Part shown: piece by piece, positions 1 to 10,145 of the stretch | Layout: every line of letters starts with the position of its first letter | How positions within the stretch are numbered: position 1 is the first letter of the stretch | Assembly (NCBI RefSeq): GCF_029867415.1 | Contig: NC_081180.1 | Location: 234,151,761 to 234,215,760, forward strand | DNA length: 64,000 nucleotides | Reading direction: 5' to 3' | Source of the DNA: Vicia villosa | Taxonomy: Eukaryota; Streptophyta; Magnoliopsida; Fabales; Fabaceae | Position numbers and translations under genes: made by a program | Notes under the pieces: model-generated | Database searches by the model: none | What the model saw: only the letters and a program-made list of their open reading frames with translations | Told to the model about the DNA's origin: nothing

Positions 1-1140
1 GTCGAGTTTGGGCTGAAAAAAGTTCGTGATGAACTCGAACTCGACCAATTCTTAACGAGTCGAGTTTGAGCTGAAAAAAGTTCATGGTGAACTCAAGTTC
101 GACTCGAATCAACTCATTTCCAGCCCTAGTTGTGGAGTTTAAAATGATTTAAAACCTCTGTCATTTTAATTTTTTTGGACTATAGCACTTAAAAACCCTA
201 ACAAAATGGCTTAAAAATAATTATCCAATGGATGGTCGATGTCTCCTTTAAACTGTCACATAGTGTACTCTCGATCAATAAATGGTTGAAGGTGTTGAAA
301 AATAGGGTAACTAAGGATTTTTTTTTTAAACGTAGGGTATCATCAAAATTTTAGAGCTATGATACAAATCAATTTTGTTCGAACAATCTCCCCATTTTTT
401 GCGATGAAAAACACAAGTATTTAAGAACAATGGTTATTAATTTAAGGCTAATACCCTTTTAGTCTCTTACCTCAACCTCTGAGTCCATTTTGGTAATTTT
501 TCTTTAAAAATGACCAATTTGATCCTTTATCTACTCAAACAGAGTTAAACAAGTCCTTTGTGTCAAATAATGTTAAACGATGTTAGACTACAATTACATG
601 GCAGTTGAGGTGGATTGCCTTCTTTATAACCTTCATTTTCCTTGCTGAATCTATATTCTGTTTACCCCAAATCTAACCCTTATTTGAATATGCTAAAATC
701 CCCAAATTGAAACCTTATTCCACTTTATTGGTGCCCTAATCATGAGTTCTAATTGAATTTCATCATTATCAGTGAAATATAAAAGTGATTCACAGGTATA
801 TAGCATCTCTAATCTTCCATGGAAGCCTTTTTGTCATTGTGGAGACACTGTTGTACTTCGAAGGGCAAGAACAACCAACAATTATGGAAAGTTTTTTTTG
901 GGTTGTAAACTTTTTAAGGTAAGCTTTAGTGTGAAGATTCTAGGTTAAAATATTATTGAAATGTCTTGTTATTACATTATATGTTTCTTTCTTAATCTAT
1001 ATAGGGATATAGTAAAGCTGGTTGTGGATTCTTTGAATAGTTCTACGAAGAAGCTAGAAATGAAAATGAGCAATTCATGATGAAGAAACAAAGTAAGATA
1101 TATGTGTTAACTAAAGAGATCAATGAAGTCAAAAAGGATA
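1..1140 (+). repeat. Copy A of a duplicated segment carrying a decayed GRF zinc-finger gene
   Basis: This block matches 53217-54340 along its whole length. Both copies start with the same degenerate stretch rich in the motif gtcgag...aactcgaactcgacc, then a shared AT-rich flank, then a Mutator-like terminal motif beginning aaggctaatacc (near 446), then the GRF-type coding remnant. Because the flanks are shared as well as the gene, the two copies come from a segmental duplication or a larger repeat, not from two independent insertions of a small element. Copy A is cut at 1141 by the start of an LTR. Confidence 0.75.
741..1140 (+). pseudogene. GRF-type zinc-finger protein remnant (copy A)
   Basis: The frame at 741 encodes a short protein with the GRF-type pattern (WKPFCHCG, then RARTTNN, then FFLGC). 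That pattern is typical of small plant proteins with one GRF zinc finger, a coiled coil and a C-terminal membrane segment. An intron follows with donor gtaagc near 918 and acceptor atag at 1001-1004. Two lesions are visible: TGA as codon 5, and TAG at 1038-1040 in exon 2, where relatives usually carry Trp. The second stop is shared with the copy near 54244, so that copy was dead before duplication. The coding remnant ends where the Tekay-like LTR begins. Confidence 0.65.
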
Positions 1141-1633
1141 TTGTAACGCCCGTTTATTTTATTTAATTATTTGATTGGGAGTTGTTTGGGGAAAATATGA
1201 ATCATAGGATGATTGGGGTATCAGAGGGTATGTATCCGTACAATAGAGGGTAGTTCCTTTGATTTAAAAGTTGTAGAATTAAATAAATATAATTAGTTGT
1301 AATTATTTATTTGGTTTGATTTATTAGAAAATTAGATGATTTAATATGATTAGAAGAAGAATTATTATTTAGATTTAATAATAATAGTTAGTTGCACCTA
1401 TGTGTGTTAGCATGAGTAGTAGTGTGGGTGTTGTTGTTAAGCCCATTAGTGAAGTAAGAAGTTAGTAAATGGGTTACCTAAAATAAGCGAGAAAAAGGAG
1501 AATTGGGAAATAAAGAAAATTAGAGAATGTGAAAACAGAGAACGTGAGAGAGTAGAAGAGGCACAAAGAGGCTAGGGCAAGGATTTCATTGAAAGAGTAG
1601 AGGATCTTCAATCCAAGGTAAGGGTGGGGTCTT

Positions 1634-2836
1634 TGAAGGATAGAAAAACACTTAGAAAGGGGGGGTTGAATAAGTGTAGTCTAAAAACTTGAACGATAAA
1701 AACAAATTGCACTGTTATTTTTATCCTGGTTCGTTGTTAACTAAACTACTCCAGTCCACCCCCTTGGAGTGATTTACCTCACCTGAGGATTTAATCCACT
1801 AATCTCAACAGATTACAATGGTTTTCCACTTAGTCCGCGACTAAGTCTTCTAGAGTATCCTGATCACAACCTGATCACTCCAGGAACAATTGCTTAGACA
1901 CAAGCTAAGACTTTCTAGAGTATCCTGACCACCACGTGATCACTCTAGTTACAACTGCTTAGACACAAGCTAAGACTTCCTAGAGTATCCTGATCACACT
2001 TGATCGCTCTAGTTACTTACAAATTAATGTAATCAAATTCTAAGAGTATTACAATGCTTCTGAAAAGCTATAATCACAACAGTGATATTTCTCTTAAAGT
2101 TTAAGCTTAATCTCACTAATATATTACAACAGCAATGTAGTGAGCTTTGATGAAGATGAAGTTTGAGAGCTTTGATTTGAACAGCGTTTCAGCAATTTAA
2201 TTATCAGCAGATTCGGTAACCTTGCTTCTCATCAGAACTTCATATTTATAGGCACTTGAGAAGATGACCGTTGGGAGCATTTAATGCTTTGCGTATTCCG
2301 TACAGCATTGCATTTAATGTTTCACTCTTTTGTCAACTACCTCGAGCCTTGTTTACGCTGTGTCTACTGACGTTGCCTTTAATAGCTTCTAACGTTCCTT
2401 TTGTCAGTCAGCGTAGCCTGCCATCTTGTACTTGCTTCTAATCTGATGTTTGTGTATACGACGTTTGAATATCATCAGAGTCAAACAGCTTGGTGCAAAG
2501 CATATTCTTGTCTTCTGACCTTGAAGTGTTTCTGAGCGTGATACCATGAGAACTTCAGTGCTTCTGCTTCTGATCTCAAGTTCTTATGATGCTTCCATAG
2601 ACCCATGTTCTGATTCTGCTTGACCATCTTCTGATGTCTTGCCAGACCATGTTCTGATGTTGCATGCTGAACCTTCTGAGTCAAAGCTTCTGAGCGCTGA
2701 TTTGTGCATACTCTTTATATATTTCCTGAAAAGGGAAATTGCAGTGTATTAGAGTACCACATCATCTCACACAAAATTCATATCCTTGTTATCATCAAAA
2801 CTAAGAATATTGATCAGAACAAATCTTGTTCTAACA
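1634..2836 (-). repeat. 3' LTR of the Sirevirus
   Basis: Read on the minus strand it begins TGTTAGAACAAG and ends TATCCTTCA, the usual TG...CA form. It is 1203 bp long and matches 10146-11325. It keeps a ~38-bp segment near 1831-1868 that the other LTR lacks, and a run of only 7 G at 1659-1665 where the other has 21. Confidence 0.9.
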
Positions 2837-2853
2837 ATCTCCCCCTTTTTGAT
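2837..2853 (-). other. Polypurine tract adjacent to the 3' LTR
   Basis: On the minus strand this reads AAAAAGGGGGAGAT directly before the LTR start, the expected plus-strand priming site. Similar ctccccct motifs recur at about 2950, 2991 and 3716, spread through the 3' untranslated region. Multiple polypurine tracts upstream of the 3' LTR are a known Sirevirus signature. Confidence 0.8.
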
Positions 2854-3909
2854 GATGACAAAAACATATATAAATGATATGAATTTGCGATCAGAAAGAG
2901 CAGACGGCTAAAGACAATTACACAGCTTAAGCATAAGCATGTGAATATGTCTCCCCCTGAGATTTACAATCTTCCTCTGAGATGAATAATCTCCCCCTGA
3001 AATTAATACTAGAAGAATTTTAATAATAAAAGACTTCCCTGAGTATTTCAGTAGAGACGTTCACAGTGCTTAATCTTCAGAACATTCATGACTTCTGATT
3101 CTTGCTTCTATAGGACAGCTTCAGAACTTGAATTTCTTTAATCTTCAGAACATTCACAGCTTCTGATTCTTGCTTCCATCGGACAGCTTCAGAACTTGAA
3201 TTTCTTTGATCTTCAGAACATTCACAGCTTCTGATTCTTGCTTCCATCAGGACAGCTTTAGAGCTTGAATTTCTTCTTACATCACTTCATGCTAGATTGT
3301 ATCAGAACATTAATGAATGTACCAGAGCATCATCAGAGCATCTCTACATCCTGAAATGTTACAGAACAATGCTAAACGACAAAAGTCAGCATGAATGAGT
3401 TAGAACACATAATATGTATCAGAGCCACATAATATGTATCAGAACAAATGGACATAATGTTTCAGAGCATATTCTATCATCAGATTATCTGAACATTCTT
3501 CCTTCTTGCTTCTTGCTTCTGATTCTGAAGCTTCATAGCACTCAGCTTGCTTCAAGAATCCAAGAGCTTGATTCTTTAGAATTGCTTCTCCTTGAAGAGA
3601 TCTTCAATTCCTGCAATAACAAAACTTAAAGCATAGAACTTTGCAAGTTCTGTTAGAAATGTGGGGCCTTTTTACCCGGTAACTGATAATATTAATCAGA
3701 TCATTTATCACATTTTCTCCCCCTTTTTGTCATAACATCAAAAAACGTAAAAGATTCAGATGAAAAACAAAAGGAAACAGATGGAAGAAACAGATAATTT
3801 TCATTTAGGCTCAAGAAGACAGAAGTTTAGAAGTACAAGAGGATAAGCAAGAGAAGATGCACAAAAACAGATGCAGCAAAGCAAAAAACGAAAACAAAAC
3901 AACTAAGAC
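2854..3909 (-). other. Sirevirus 3' untranslated region with repeated PPT motifs and a 68-bp tandem repeat
   Basis: There is no supported coding sequence here. The stretch contains several extra PPT-like ctccccct motifs and three tandem copies of a ~68-bp unit starting at about 3072, 3140 and 3208. Each unit carries atcttcagaacattca and cttctgattcttgcttc. Short ORFs in this stretch look incidental. Confidence 0.7.
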
Positions 3910-6264
3910 TCAATCTAAAGATGACCCTAGCTTCGACAAGATCTTGGTCAGCATATCTTGAACCCCATTGTTGTGCTCATTCTGCCTCTCCATGAAAGCT
4001 CTAAACTCAGCATTGACTGAGCTTTGCTCATCCTGGTTCTTCTGAATAACTTCCAGAGTCCTTGCAAGACGGGAAGGTTCATCAGAAGAAGCTTCACAGC
4101 TTCTATCCACAGGGATGGCATTCTGATCCGTAGCTTCCATAGTCAGATCATTTGCAGGATTTTCCTCAACAGGAATGGTTTCATCAACATGATCTTCAGC
4201 GTCTGCTTCTTGCATAGAAGAATCTCCATACTCTGCAGCAGGAACCTCAGAATCTCCATTCTCAAGTGCCTGAAGAATGGCAGCTAGATTCCTAGGGGCA
4301 GAAGGACCTTCAACTTCTGGAATGACCAAGCTTGGGTCTTTCTTAGAAGGATTTTCCCTCAGAAAGTCAAAGAGAGTCTTGAAGTCTCCGAGCAGAACAG
4401 GATATTGAGGTCTCCAGACCACAATTTCCCTGCAAGGATTAGCTTCCAATGCAGCAACAAGTCTTGCTTCTTCCAATTCGTCCACAAACTGCTTCTCCTC
4501 AACAACAACACAATTTCTGAGAGGATGGTAGTATATACCATTATTACCCTCCAGAAGGTAACCAGGGTAACCAGGGGCAGCAACCACTAGTCTCTTTTGT
4601 ACTCCCATTGCTCCTACTTGAAAATCCTGGCGAAAGCTTCTCCAGAGATTTCTTGTAGAAACATCATCCAGACCATTTAAAAAGGCATCCTTCAGAAGGT
4701 CTAGATTGCTAATCACCTCATGTCTGAACAGCTCCAGGTAGATATGGGGTTCAGGTTCAGGTGGATTGAAGGTGACTTTGTAGTCAGGGTAGAGAAGGCA
4801 GTAAGGGTTGGATTTTCTGGTAGGTAAGGGATGGGATAGAGAAGGTGAAGGTGCAGTGGTTGAGGAAGAGGGAATAACAGTGAAAGAGATTGATGAGGAA
4901 GCTATATCTGTAGGTGTGGAAAGGATGGTAGTTAAGGGAGTAGGGTTGAGAACTTGAGAAGATGATGGTGTTTGCAAGCTATTTGGTAAAGGTGATATGG
5001 GGGTAGGAGTTTGTGTAGGAGGAGGTGATTGAGGAATATTTGTAGAGATAAGGATATTTTGAGGTTCAGAAGGGGAAGGTTGGATAGGTGAAGGTTGGTA
5101 CACTTGCCTGGAGAAGTTACCTGTTCTGATTGCTTCAAAGGAATCAACCTTAAGAGGGTCATAAGTGACCTTCTGCCTTGTTTCTCTCTTGACAGCTTCT
5201 TCTGCAGCCTTTCTCTTTAGCCTTTTCTCTCGCTTCTTCTTATCCTCCTTCTTGAGATCAGCTTGAGAAGGAAGCACTCTTCCACGAATCCATGCAGGAT
5301 CAATAGACGGTGAATTTCTCACAGAAGCCTCCAAATAGAATTTAACAGCTTTGACCAGTTCAGCTTGAAACAGGGTTGAGAAGCCTTCAACAGGAATTCT
5401 TCTGAAAGGACCATCAGAGAAACCTGAAGGAACGGAAACTATCTCCGGGACCAGTTCCATTCTCACCAAGTCAAGACCATTAAAGATAACACCTTGGATG
5501 ACTCTAAAGAAGTCAGACGGCCCACAAGTCTTCAGAGAATTCATCAGATCACTTTCAATCAGAATGTCTGAGATCATTCTGCTGAAAGGAATAGTATTTC
5601 TTTGAAGATGAGGATACTTCACACGCTCTTCATCCCTTGATTCTTCAACAGCCAACTTCAGATTTTCAAAGAGAATGTTGGAGATGTTGAGTTCAATCCT
5701 TTGCCCGATGCAGAAGAGAGTGTACTTCTGGTCAGGATTGATGAAGGTGGAGGAGAATGACTTTCTTCTATGGTGAAGAGATCCCATAATGATAGCAGCC
5801 CAAACCTGATAGAAAGGCTTTAAAGTACCAGTAAAGTTAGCCTCAAGTCCGGTGACACAAGAGATTTGTCTCTCAATCTGGGACCAACTAACCCTTCCAG
5901 CAATAGGACCAGTAACACCCTCCTTATCTTCAAGGTTGTACAGCTTTCTGATTAAGTCTTTAGTTATTACAACTTCATGCCCCAGCACGAAGGAGAGAAT
6001 AGCGGTTGGAGTAACGGTTGCATGTGCCCAGAAATCTTTCACAAGGGCCGGATAGATTGGTCCAACCAATCTCTTCAAGTAGTTCGACCATCCTTGTTCC
6101 ATGGTCTTAGCATCAAATCTAAAACCATATGCACCCAAGTTTTCAAAGTCCACCGGAGACTCACACAGCACATCCATTTCTGATGGAGGAATGGAGCAAG
6201 TTTTCAGTGGAGTAACCTCTTGTCTGTTGAATGCTAGTTGAGAGGAACTTGAAGATGGATTCAT
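3910..6264 (-). CDS. Envelope-like / putative plant transposon protein of the Sirevirus
   Basis: An uninterrupted 784-residue ORF placed between pol and the 3' LTR, the position of the envelope-like ORF in SIRE1-type elements. Residues ~60-340 resemble the putative plant transposon protein domain often seen with these elements (for example WSNYLKRLVGPIYPALVKDF). A basic KKEDKKKREKRLKRK stretch (~345-360) follows, then a Pro/Ser/Thr-rich linker (~390-510). A second globular part follows, then an acidic stretch (~680-730), and a C-terminal segment likely to form a coiled coil (LARTLEVIQKNQDEQ...). No clear signal peptide or membrane anchor is visible, so a true envelope function is not supported. 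The ATG at 6264 is the first in frame. It is striking that this ORF is intact while pol is broken. Confidence 0.75.
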   Translation of the reverse strand: MNPSSSSSQLAFNRQEVTPLKTCSIPPSEMDVLCESPVDFENLGAYGFRFDAKTMEQGWSNYLKRLVGPIYPALVKDFWAHATVTPTAILSFVLGHEVVITKDLIRKLYNLEDKEGVTGPIAGRVSWSQIERQISCVTGLEANFTGTLKPFYQVWAAIIMGSLHHRRKSFSSTFINPDQKYTLFCIGQRIELNISNILFENLKLAVEESRDEERVKYPHLQRNTIPFSRMISDILIESDLMNSLKTCGPSDFFRVIQGVIFNGLDLVRMELVPEIVSVPSGFSDGPFRRIPVEGFSTLFQAELVKAVKFYLEASVRNSPSIDPAWIRGRVLPSQADLKKEDKKKREKRLKRKAAEEAVKRETRQKVTYDPLKVDSFEAIRTGNFSRQVYQPSPIQPSPSEPQNILISTNIPQSPPPTQTPTPISPLPNSLQTPSSSQVLNPTPLTTILSTPTDIASSSISFTVIPSSSTTAPSPSLSHPLPTRKSNPYCLLYPDYKVTFNPPEPEPHIYLELFRHEVISNLDLLKDAFLNGLDDVSTRNLWRSFRQDFQVGAMGVQKRLVVAAPGYPGYLLEGNNGIYYHPLRNCVVVEEKQFVDELEEARLVAALEANPCREIVVWRPQYPVLLGDFKTLFDFLRENPSKKDPSLVIPEVEGPSAPRNLAAILQALENGDSEVPAAEYGDSSMQEADAEDHVDETIPVEENPANDLTMEATDQNAIPVDRSCEASSDEPSRLARTLEVIQKNQDEQSSVNAEFRAFMERQNEHNNGVQDMLTKILSKLGSSLD

Positions 6265-6665
6265 GGTGAATGCTAGGTTGAAGATGAATAAACTAGGGTT
6301 TATGCGAAATGCAGATAATGAGAGAGAGCAAACGAAGATGACAATGACTGCACAGAGAGAGAAGTAAAAAGAGGGAAAAGAAGAAATGAAGATGAAGCGG
6401 GTTATTTAAACGATTTGAAAGAAAAAAATAAAGAAAGAAAACTGTTTTGAAAGAAATTGATTAAAAAAACATCATTATGCATTTAATGAGAAATGACATT
6501 TGGAGAGAGAACATGGTAAATGAAAAGATTTAACACAGTTACCTAGGTCGGCGTCTTTTCAACTGCACGCTTGTACTAACCGTACAGACACGCATTCAAT
6601 TTCAGAAACTCATAGATGACAGCTGTGTTGTTTTGAAAAGACTGTACATCTTCTGATTCTGATCA
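6265..6665 (-). other. Spacer between truncated pol and the envelope-like ORF
   Basis: About 400 bp, AT-rich and purine-rich, with no coding potential seen. In a complete Sirevirus the RT and RNase H region would be expected upstream of here. Instead the pol frame stops at 6666, soon after the TRS motif that normally precedes the RT domain. The RT deletion breakpoint therefore lies at or just downstream of 6666. Confidence 0.6.
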
Positions 6666-8249
6666 CTACTTCTGATAGTCATTCTTTAGAAATGATCTTG
6701 TTCTGATAGGATCATCTTTCTTCCCAAGAATCACATCTTCTGAATGAGCTGATGCAAGTCTGGGTGATCTTCTGATTGTTGGCTCTTCAGAAATCCTGAG
6801 ATTCTCTAAAGATGCAGCAACTTGATCTTCTGATCCATTGCTTCTGAGACTATCAGCTTCTGCAGCTTTGCTTCTTGGTTCTATTGCTTCTGATATATCA
6901 ATATCAAAATCTGCAAAATTCTCAAACTGCTTTGGTTTTTCAAGACCAAGCTTATCATCAAACCTGATATTGATTGATTCTTCTAGAATCAATGTTTCAG
7001 TATTGTATACTCTGTAGCCTTAAGAGCATTCAGAATATCCAAGAAGAAAACACTTTTGTGCTTTAGAATCAAACTTACCAAGATGATCTTTAGTATTCAG
7101 AATAAAACATACACATCCAAAAGGATGGAAATATGAAATGTTGGGCTTTCTGTTCTTCCACAATTCATAAGGAGTCTTATTTAGAATAGGTCTTATAGAG
7201 ATTCTATTCTGAATATAACACACAGTGTTTATTGCTTCTGCCCAGAAATGCTTAGCCATATTGGTTTCATTGATCATGGTTCTGGCCATTTCTTGTAGAG
7301 TCCTATTCTTTCGCTCTACAACTCCATTTTGCTGTGGAGTTCTAGGACAAGAGAAATCATGGGAAATGCCATTTTCTTTGAAGAACTCCTCAAAGAATTT
7401 GTTCTCAAATTCACCACCATGATCACTTCTAACCTTTATGATTTTGCACACTTTCTCAGATTGGATCTGAGTGCAGAATTCAAAGAACACTGAATGAGAC
7501 TCATCCTTGTGTTTTAAGAACTTTACCCATGTCCAGCGGCTATAATCATCAATGATGACTAATCCATATTTCTTTCCTCTGACAGATGCTGTTTTGACTG
7601 GGCCAAACATATCAATGTGCAAGAGTTCTAACGGCCTTGAGGTAGACACAACATTCTTAGACTTGAATGCATGTTTGGAGAACTTGCCCTTCTGACACGC
7701 TTCACAAAGAGCATCTGATTTGTATTTCAGATTTGGGAGTCCTCTGACCAGATTTAGTTTGTTAATCTGAGAAATCTTTCTCAAACTAGCATGTCCTAAT
7801 CTTCTGTGCCATACCCATTGCTCCTCAGAAACAGACATAAGGCAAGTCACCTTCTGCTTCTCAAGATCTGAAAGATCAATCTTATAAATGTTGTTCTTTC
7901 TCTTGCCTGTAAATAGGATTGAGCCATCCTTCTGACTTACAGCCTTGCAAGACTTTTGATTGAAGATTATATCATAACCATTGTCACTTAATTGACTTAT
8001 GGACAATTAGTTATGCGTTAATCCTTCTACAAGAAGTACATTAGTTATGGAAGGAGAGTTACCAAGACTTATGGTTCCAGAGCCAATGATTTTGCCCTTC
8101 TGATCTCCTCCAAACTTGACTTCTCCACCTGGTTTAAGCACCAGGTCTTGGAATGTAGACCTTCTTCCCGTCATGTGTCGCGAGCACCCAGAGTCCAGGT
8201 ACCATGACATTTTGCTTTTTGTCCTTTTTGCAGCCAAGGATATCTCCAA
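6666..8249 (-). pseudogene. pol: Sirevirus pol remnant: protease and integrase only
   Basis: The frame from 8249 encodes the aspartic protease motif WYLDSGCSRHMTG. A TAA at 8007-8009 interrupts it where relatives have Leu. The integrase follows: HHCC zinc-binding segment (WHRRLGHASL ... CEACQKGKF), a catalytic core with HIDMFGP, IKVRSDHGGEF and TPQQNGVVERKNRT, and the LGYS end motif. A second in-frame TAA lies at 7020-7022. After it the same frame continues to 6666 with the RRSPRL-type linker and then stops. No reverse transcriptase (YVDD) or RNase H motif is present anywhere in the element. The two stops look like single-base changes; the missing RT is a true deletion. Confidence 0.85.
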
Positions 8250-10059
8250 CAGAAATTATCTTCTCATTAGGTACCCACAATTTCTTGGGTCCTTTCTTGT
8301 TAGTTCTCCTCAAGTTCTGATTGAACTTGGGTTTAGCATAATATTTAACAGGAGGAACAGCATGATATTCTTTAGGTTTGTCAGCATGATATTTCTTAGG
8401 ATGTGTCACATGCTTCTTGGTGTGAACAGTGTTAAAACTCTGTGCATGTGAAGTGAGTCTAATATCATGTGCATGGCCATATTTGAACTGATCATACAAT
8501 GGCTTGTATGTGATCTTCAGATCATCAATAGGTTCAAATTTATGTGAGGTATCACCCTCATAGCCAAAACCAAACCTTCTGTTTCCAGAAACTCCATATA
8601 TCATAGAAGCAAGATGACTTCTGCCAATACTTCTAGATAAGAACTTTCTGAAGCTCGAGTCATATTCTTTCAGAATATGATTGAGACTCGGAATGGATTT
8701 TTCTGTTTCAGAAGGAGATCCACTATCTTTGGATAGATTTAAAACTTTTTCCTTCAGTTCAGAATTTTCCACTTCCAGCTTCTTAGTCTCAAATTCAAAC
8801 TGCTTCTTCAGCTTTTTGTATTTGATACTAAGATGAGCCTTGAGTTCCAGAAGTTCTGTTAAACTGGAAACTAACTCTTCTCTAGATAGTTCAGAAAATA
8901 CCTCTTCAGAATCTGATTCTAATGTAAATTCTGATCCATGATCTTCTGTAGCCATCAGCGCGAAGTTGGCTTGCTCTCCTTCAGAGTCTGATTCTGATTC
9001 TGATTCAGAATCATCCCATGTTGCCATAAGACCTTTCTTCTTATGAAACTTCTTCTTGGGATTCTCCTTCTGAAGTTTTGGACATTCATTCTTGAAGTGT
9101 CCAGGCTCATTGCACTCATAGCAGACAGCCTTCTTCTTGTCAGATCTTCTGTCACCAGAAGATTCTCCTCGTTCAAATCTCTTTGAACTTCTGAAACCTC
9201 TGAACTTCCTTTGCTTGCTCTTCCAGAGTTGGTTTACCCTTCTGGAGATCATGGACAGTTCATCTTCTTCTTCTGATTCTGATTCTTCAGAATCTTCTTC
9301 TTTAGCCTGAAAAGCGTTAGTGCATTTTTTAACATTAGATTTTAATGCAATAGACTTACCTTTGTTTTGAGGCTCGTTTGCGTCCAGCTCTATTTCATGG
9401 CTTCTCAAGGCACTGATAAGCTCTTCCAAAGAAACTTCATTCAGATTCTTTGCAATCTTGAATGCTGTTACCATTGGACCCCATCTTCTGGGTAAGCTTC
9501 TGATAATCTTCTTTACATGATCAGCCTTGGTGTAGCCTTTATCCAGAACTCTTAATCCAGCAGTTAGCGTTTGAAATCTTGAGAACATCTTCTCAATGTT
9601 TTCATCATCCTCCATCTTGAAGGCTTCATATCTCTGGATTAGAGCAAGAGCTTTAGTCTCCTTGACTTGAGCATTTCCCTCATGCGTCATTTTCAATGAC
9701 TCATATATATCATGGGCCGTTTCCCTGTTAGATATCTTCTCATACTCAGCATGAGAGATAGCATTCAGCAAAACAGTTCTACATTTATGATGATTCTTGA
9801 AAAGCTTCTTCTGATCATCATTCATTTCTTGCCTTGTAAGCCTTACGCCACTAGCTTTCACTGGATGTTTGTAACCATCCATCAGAAGATCCCATAGTTC
9901 ACCATCTAGACCAAGAAAGTAACTTTCCAGTTTATCTTTCCAGTATTCAAAGTTTTCACCATCAAATACTGGTGGTCTAGTATAACCATTGTTACCATTG
10001 TATTGCTCAGCAGAGCCAGATGTAGATGCAGGTGGATCTATTGGAATTTCACCAGCCAT
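8134..10059 (-). CDS. gag: Sirevirus Gag polyprotein
   Basis: A 641-residue ORF starting at the ATG at 10059, about 70 bases after the primer binding site. The N-terminal part carries the copia gag capsid region (FDGENFEYWKDKLESYF ... WDLLMDGY). A CCHC zinc knuckle, CYECNEPGHFKNECP, lies at about residues 313-327. Serine/glutamate-rich segments and a predicted coiled coil follow. The frame runs 116 nt past the start of the protease frame and ends within it (8134). Gag and pol are therefore in different frames with an overlap. Full-length and free of internal stops. This is the longest intact product of the element after the envelope-like ORF. Confidence 0.9.
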   Translation of the reverse strand: MAGEIPIDPPASTSGSAEQYNGNNGYTRPPVFDGENFEYWKDKLESYFLGLDGELWDLLMDGYKHPVKASGVRLTRQEMNDDQKKLFKNHHKCRTVLLNAISHAEYEKISNRETAHDIYESLKMTHEGNAQVKETKALALIQRYEAFKMEDDENIEKMFSRFQTLTAGLRVLDKGYTKADHVKKIIRSLPRRWGPMVTAFKIAKNLNEVSLEELISALRSHEIELDANEPQNKGKSIALKSNVKKCTNAFQAKEEDSEESESEEEDELSMISRRVNQLWKSKQRKFRGFRSSKRFERGESSGDRRSDKKKAVCYECNEPGHFKNECPKLQKENPKKKFHKKKGLMATWDDSESESESDSEGEQANFALMATEDHGSEFTLESDSEEVFSELSREELVSSLTELLELKAHLSIKYKKLKKQFEFETKKLEVENSELKEKVLNLSKDSGSPSETEKSIPSLNHILKEYDSSFRKFLSRSIGRSHLASMIYGVSGNRRFGFGYEGDTSHKFEPIDDLKITYKPLYDQFKYGHAHDIRLTSHAQSFNTVHTKKHVTHPKKYHADKPKEYHAVPPVKYYAKPKFNQNLRRTNKKGPKKLWVPNEKIISVGDILGCKKDKKQNVMVPGLWVLATHDGKKVYIPRPGA

Positions 10060-10131
10060 CTTTTACTGAAGCGTTTTTCTCTTCCTGAATCTTTTCTAAA
10101 CACGGTTAAGTGCTTGCACCTTAGAACCGGC

Positions 10132-10143
10132 GCTCTGATGCCA
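10132..10143 (-). other. Primer binding site of the Sirevirus
   Basis: On the minus strand, three bases after the 5' LTR, the sequence reads TGGCATCAGAGC. This matches 11 of 12 bases of the tRNA-iMet complementary site TGGTATCAGAGC used by most plant copia elements. Confidence 0.85.
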
Positions 10144-10145
10144 AT

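Noticed and set aside
3072..3275. 68-bp direct repeats as a CRISPR-like array
   Set aside because: Adjacent tandem units without spacers, in a plant retrotransposon UTR.
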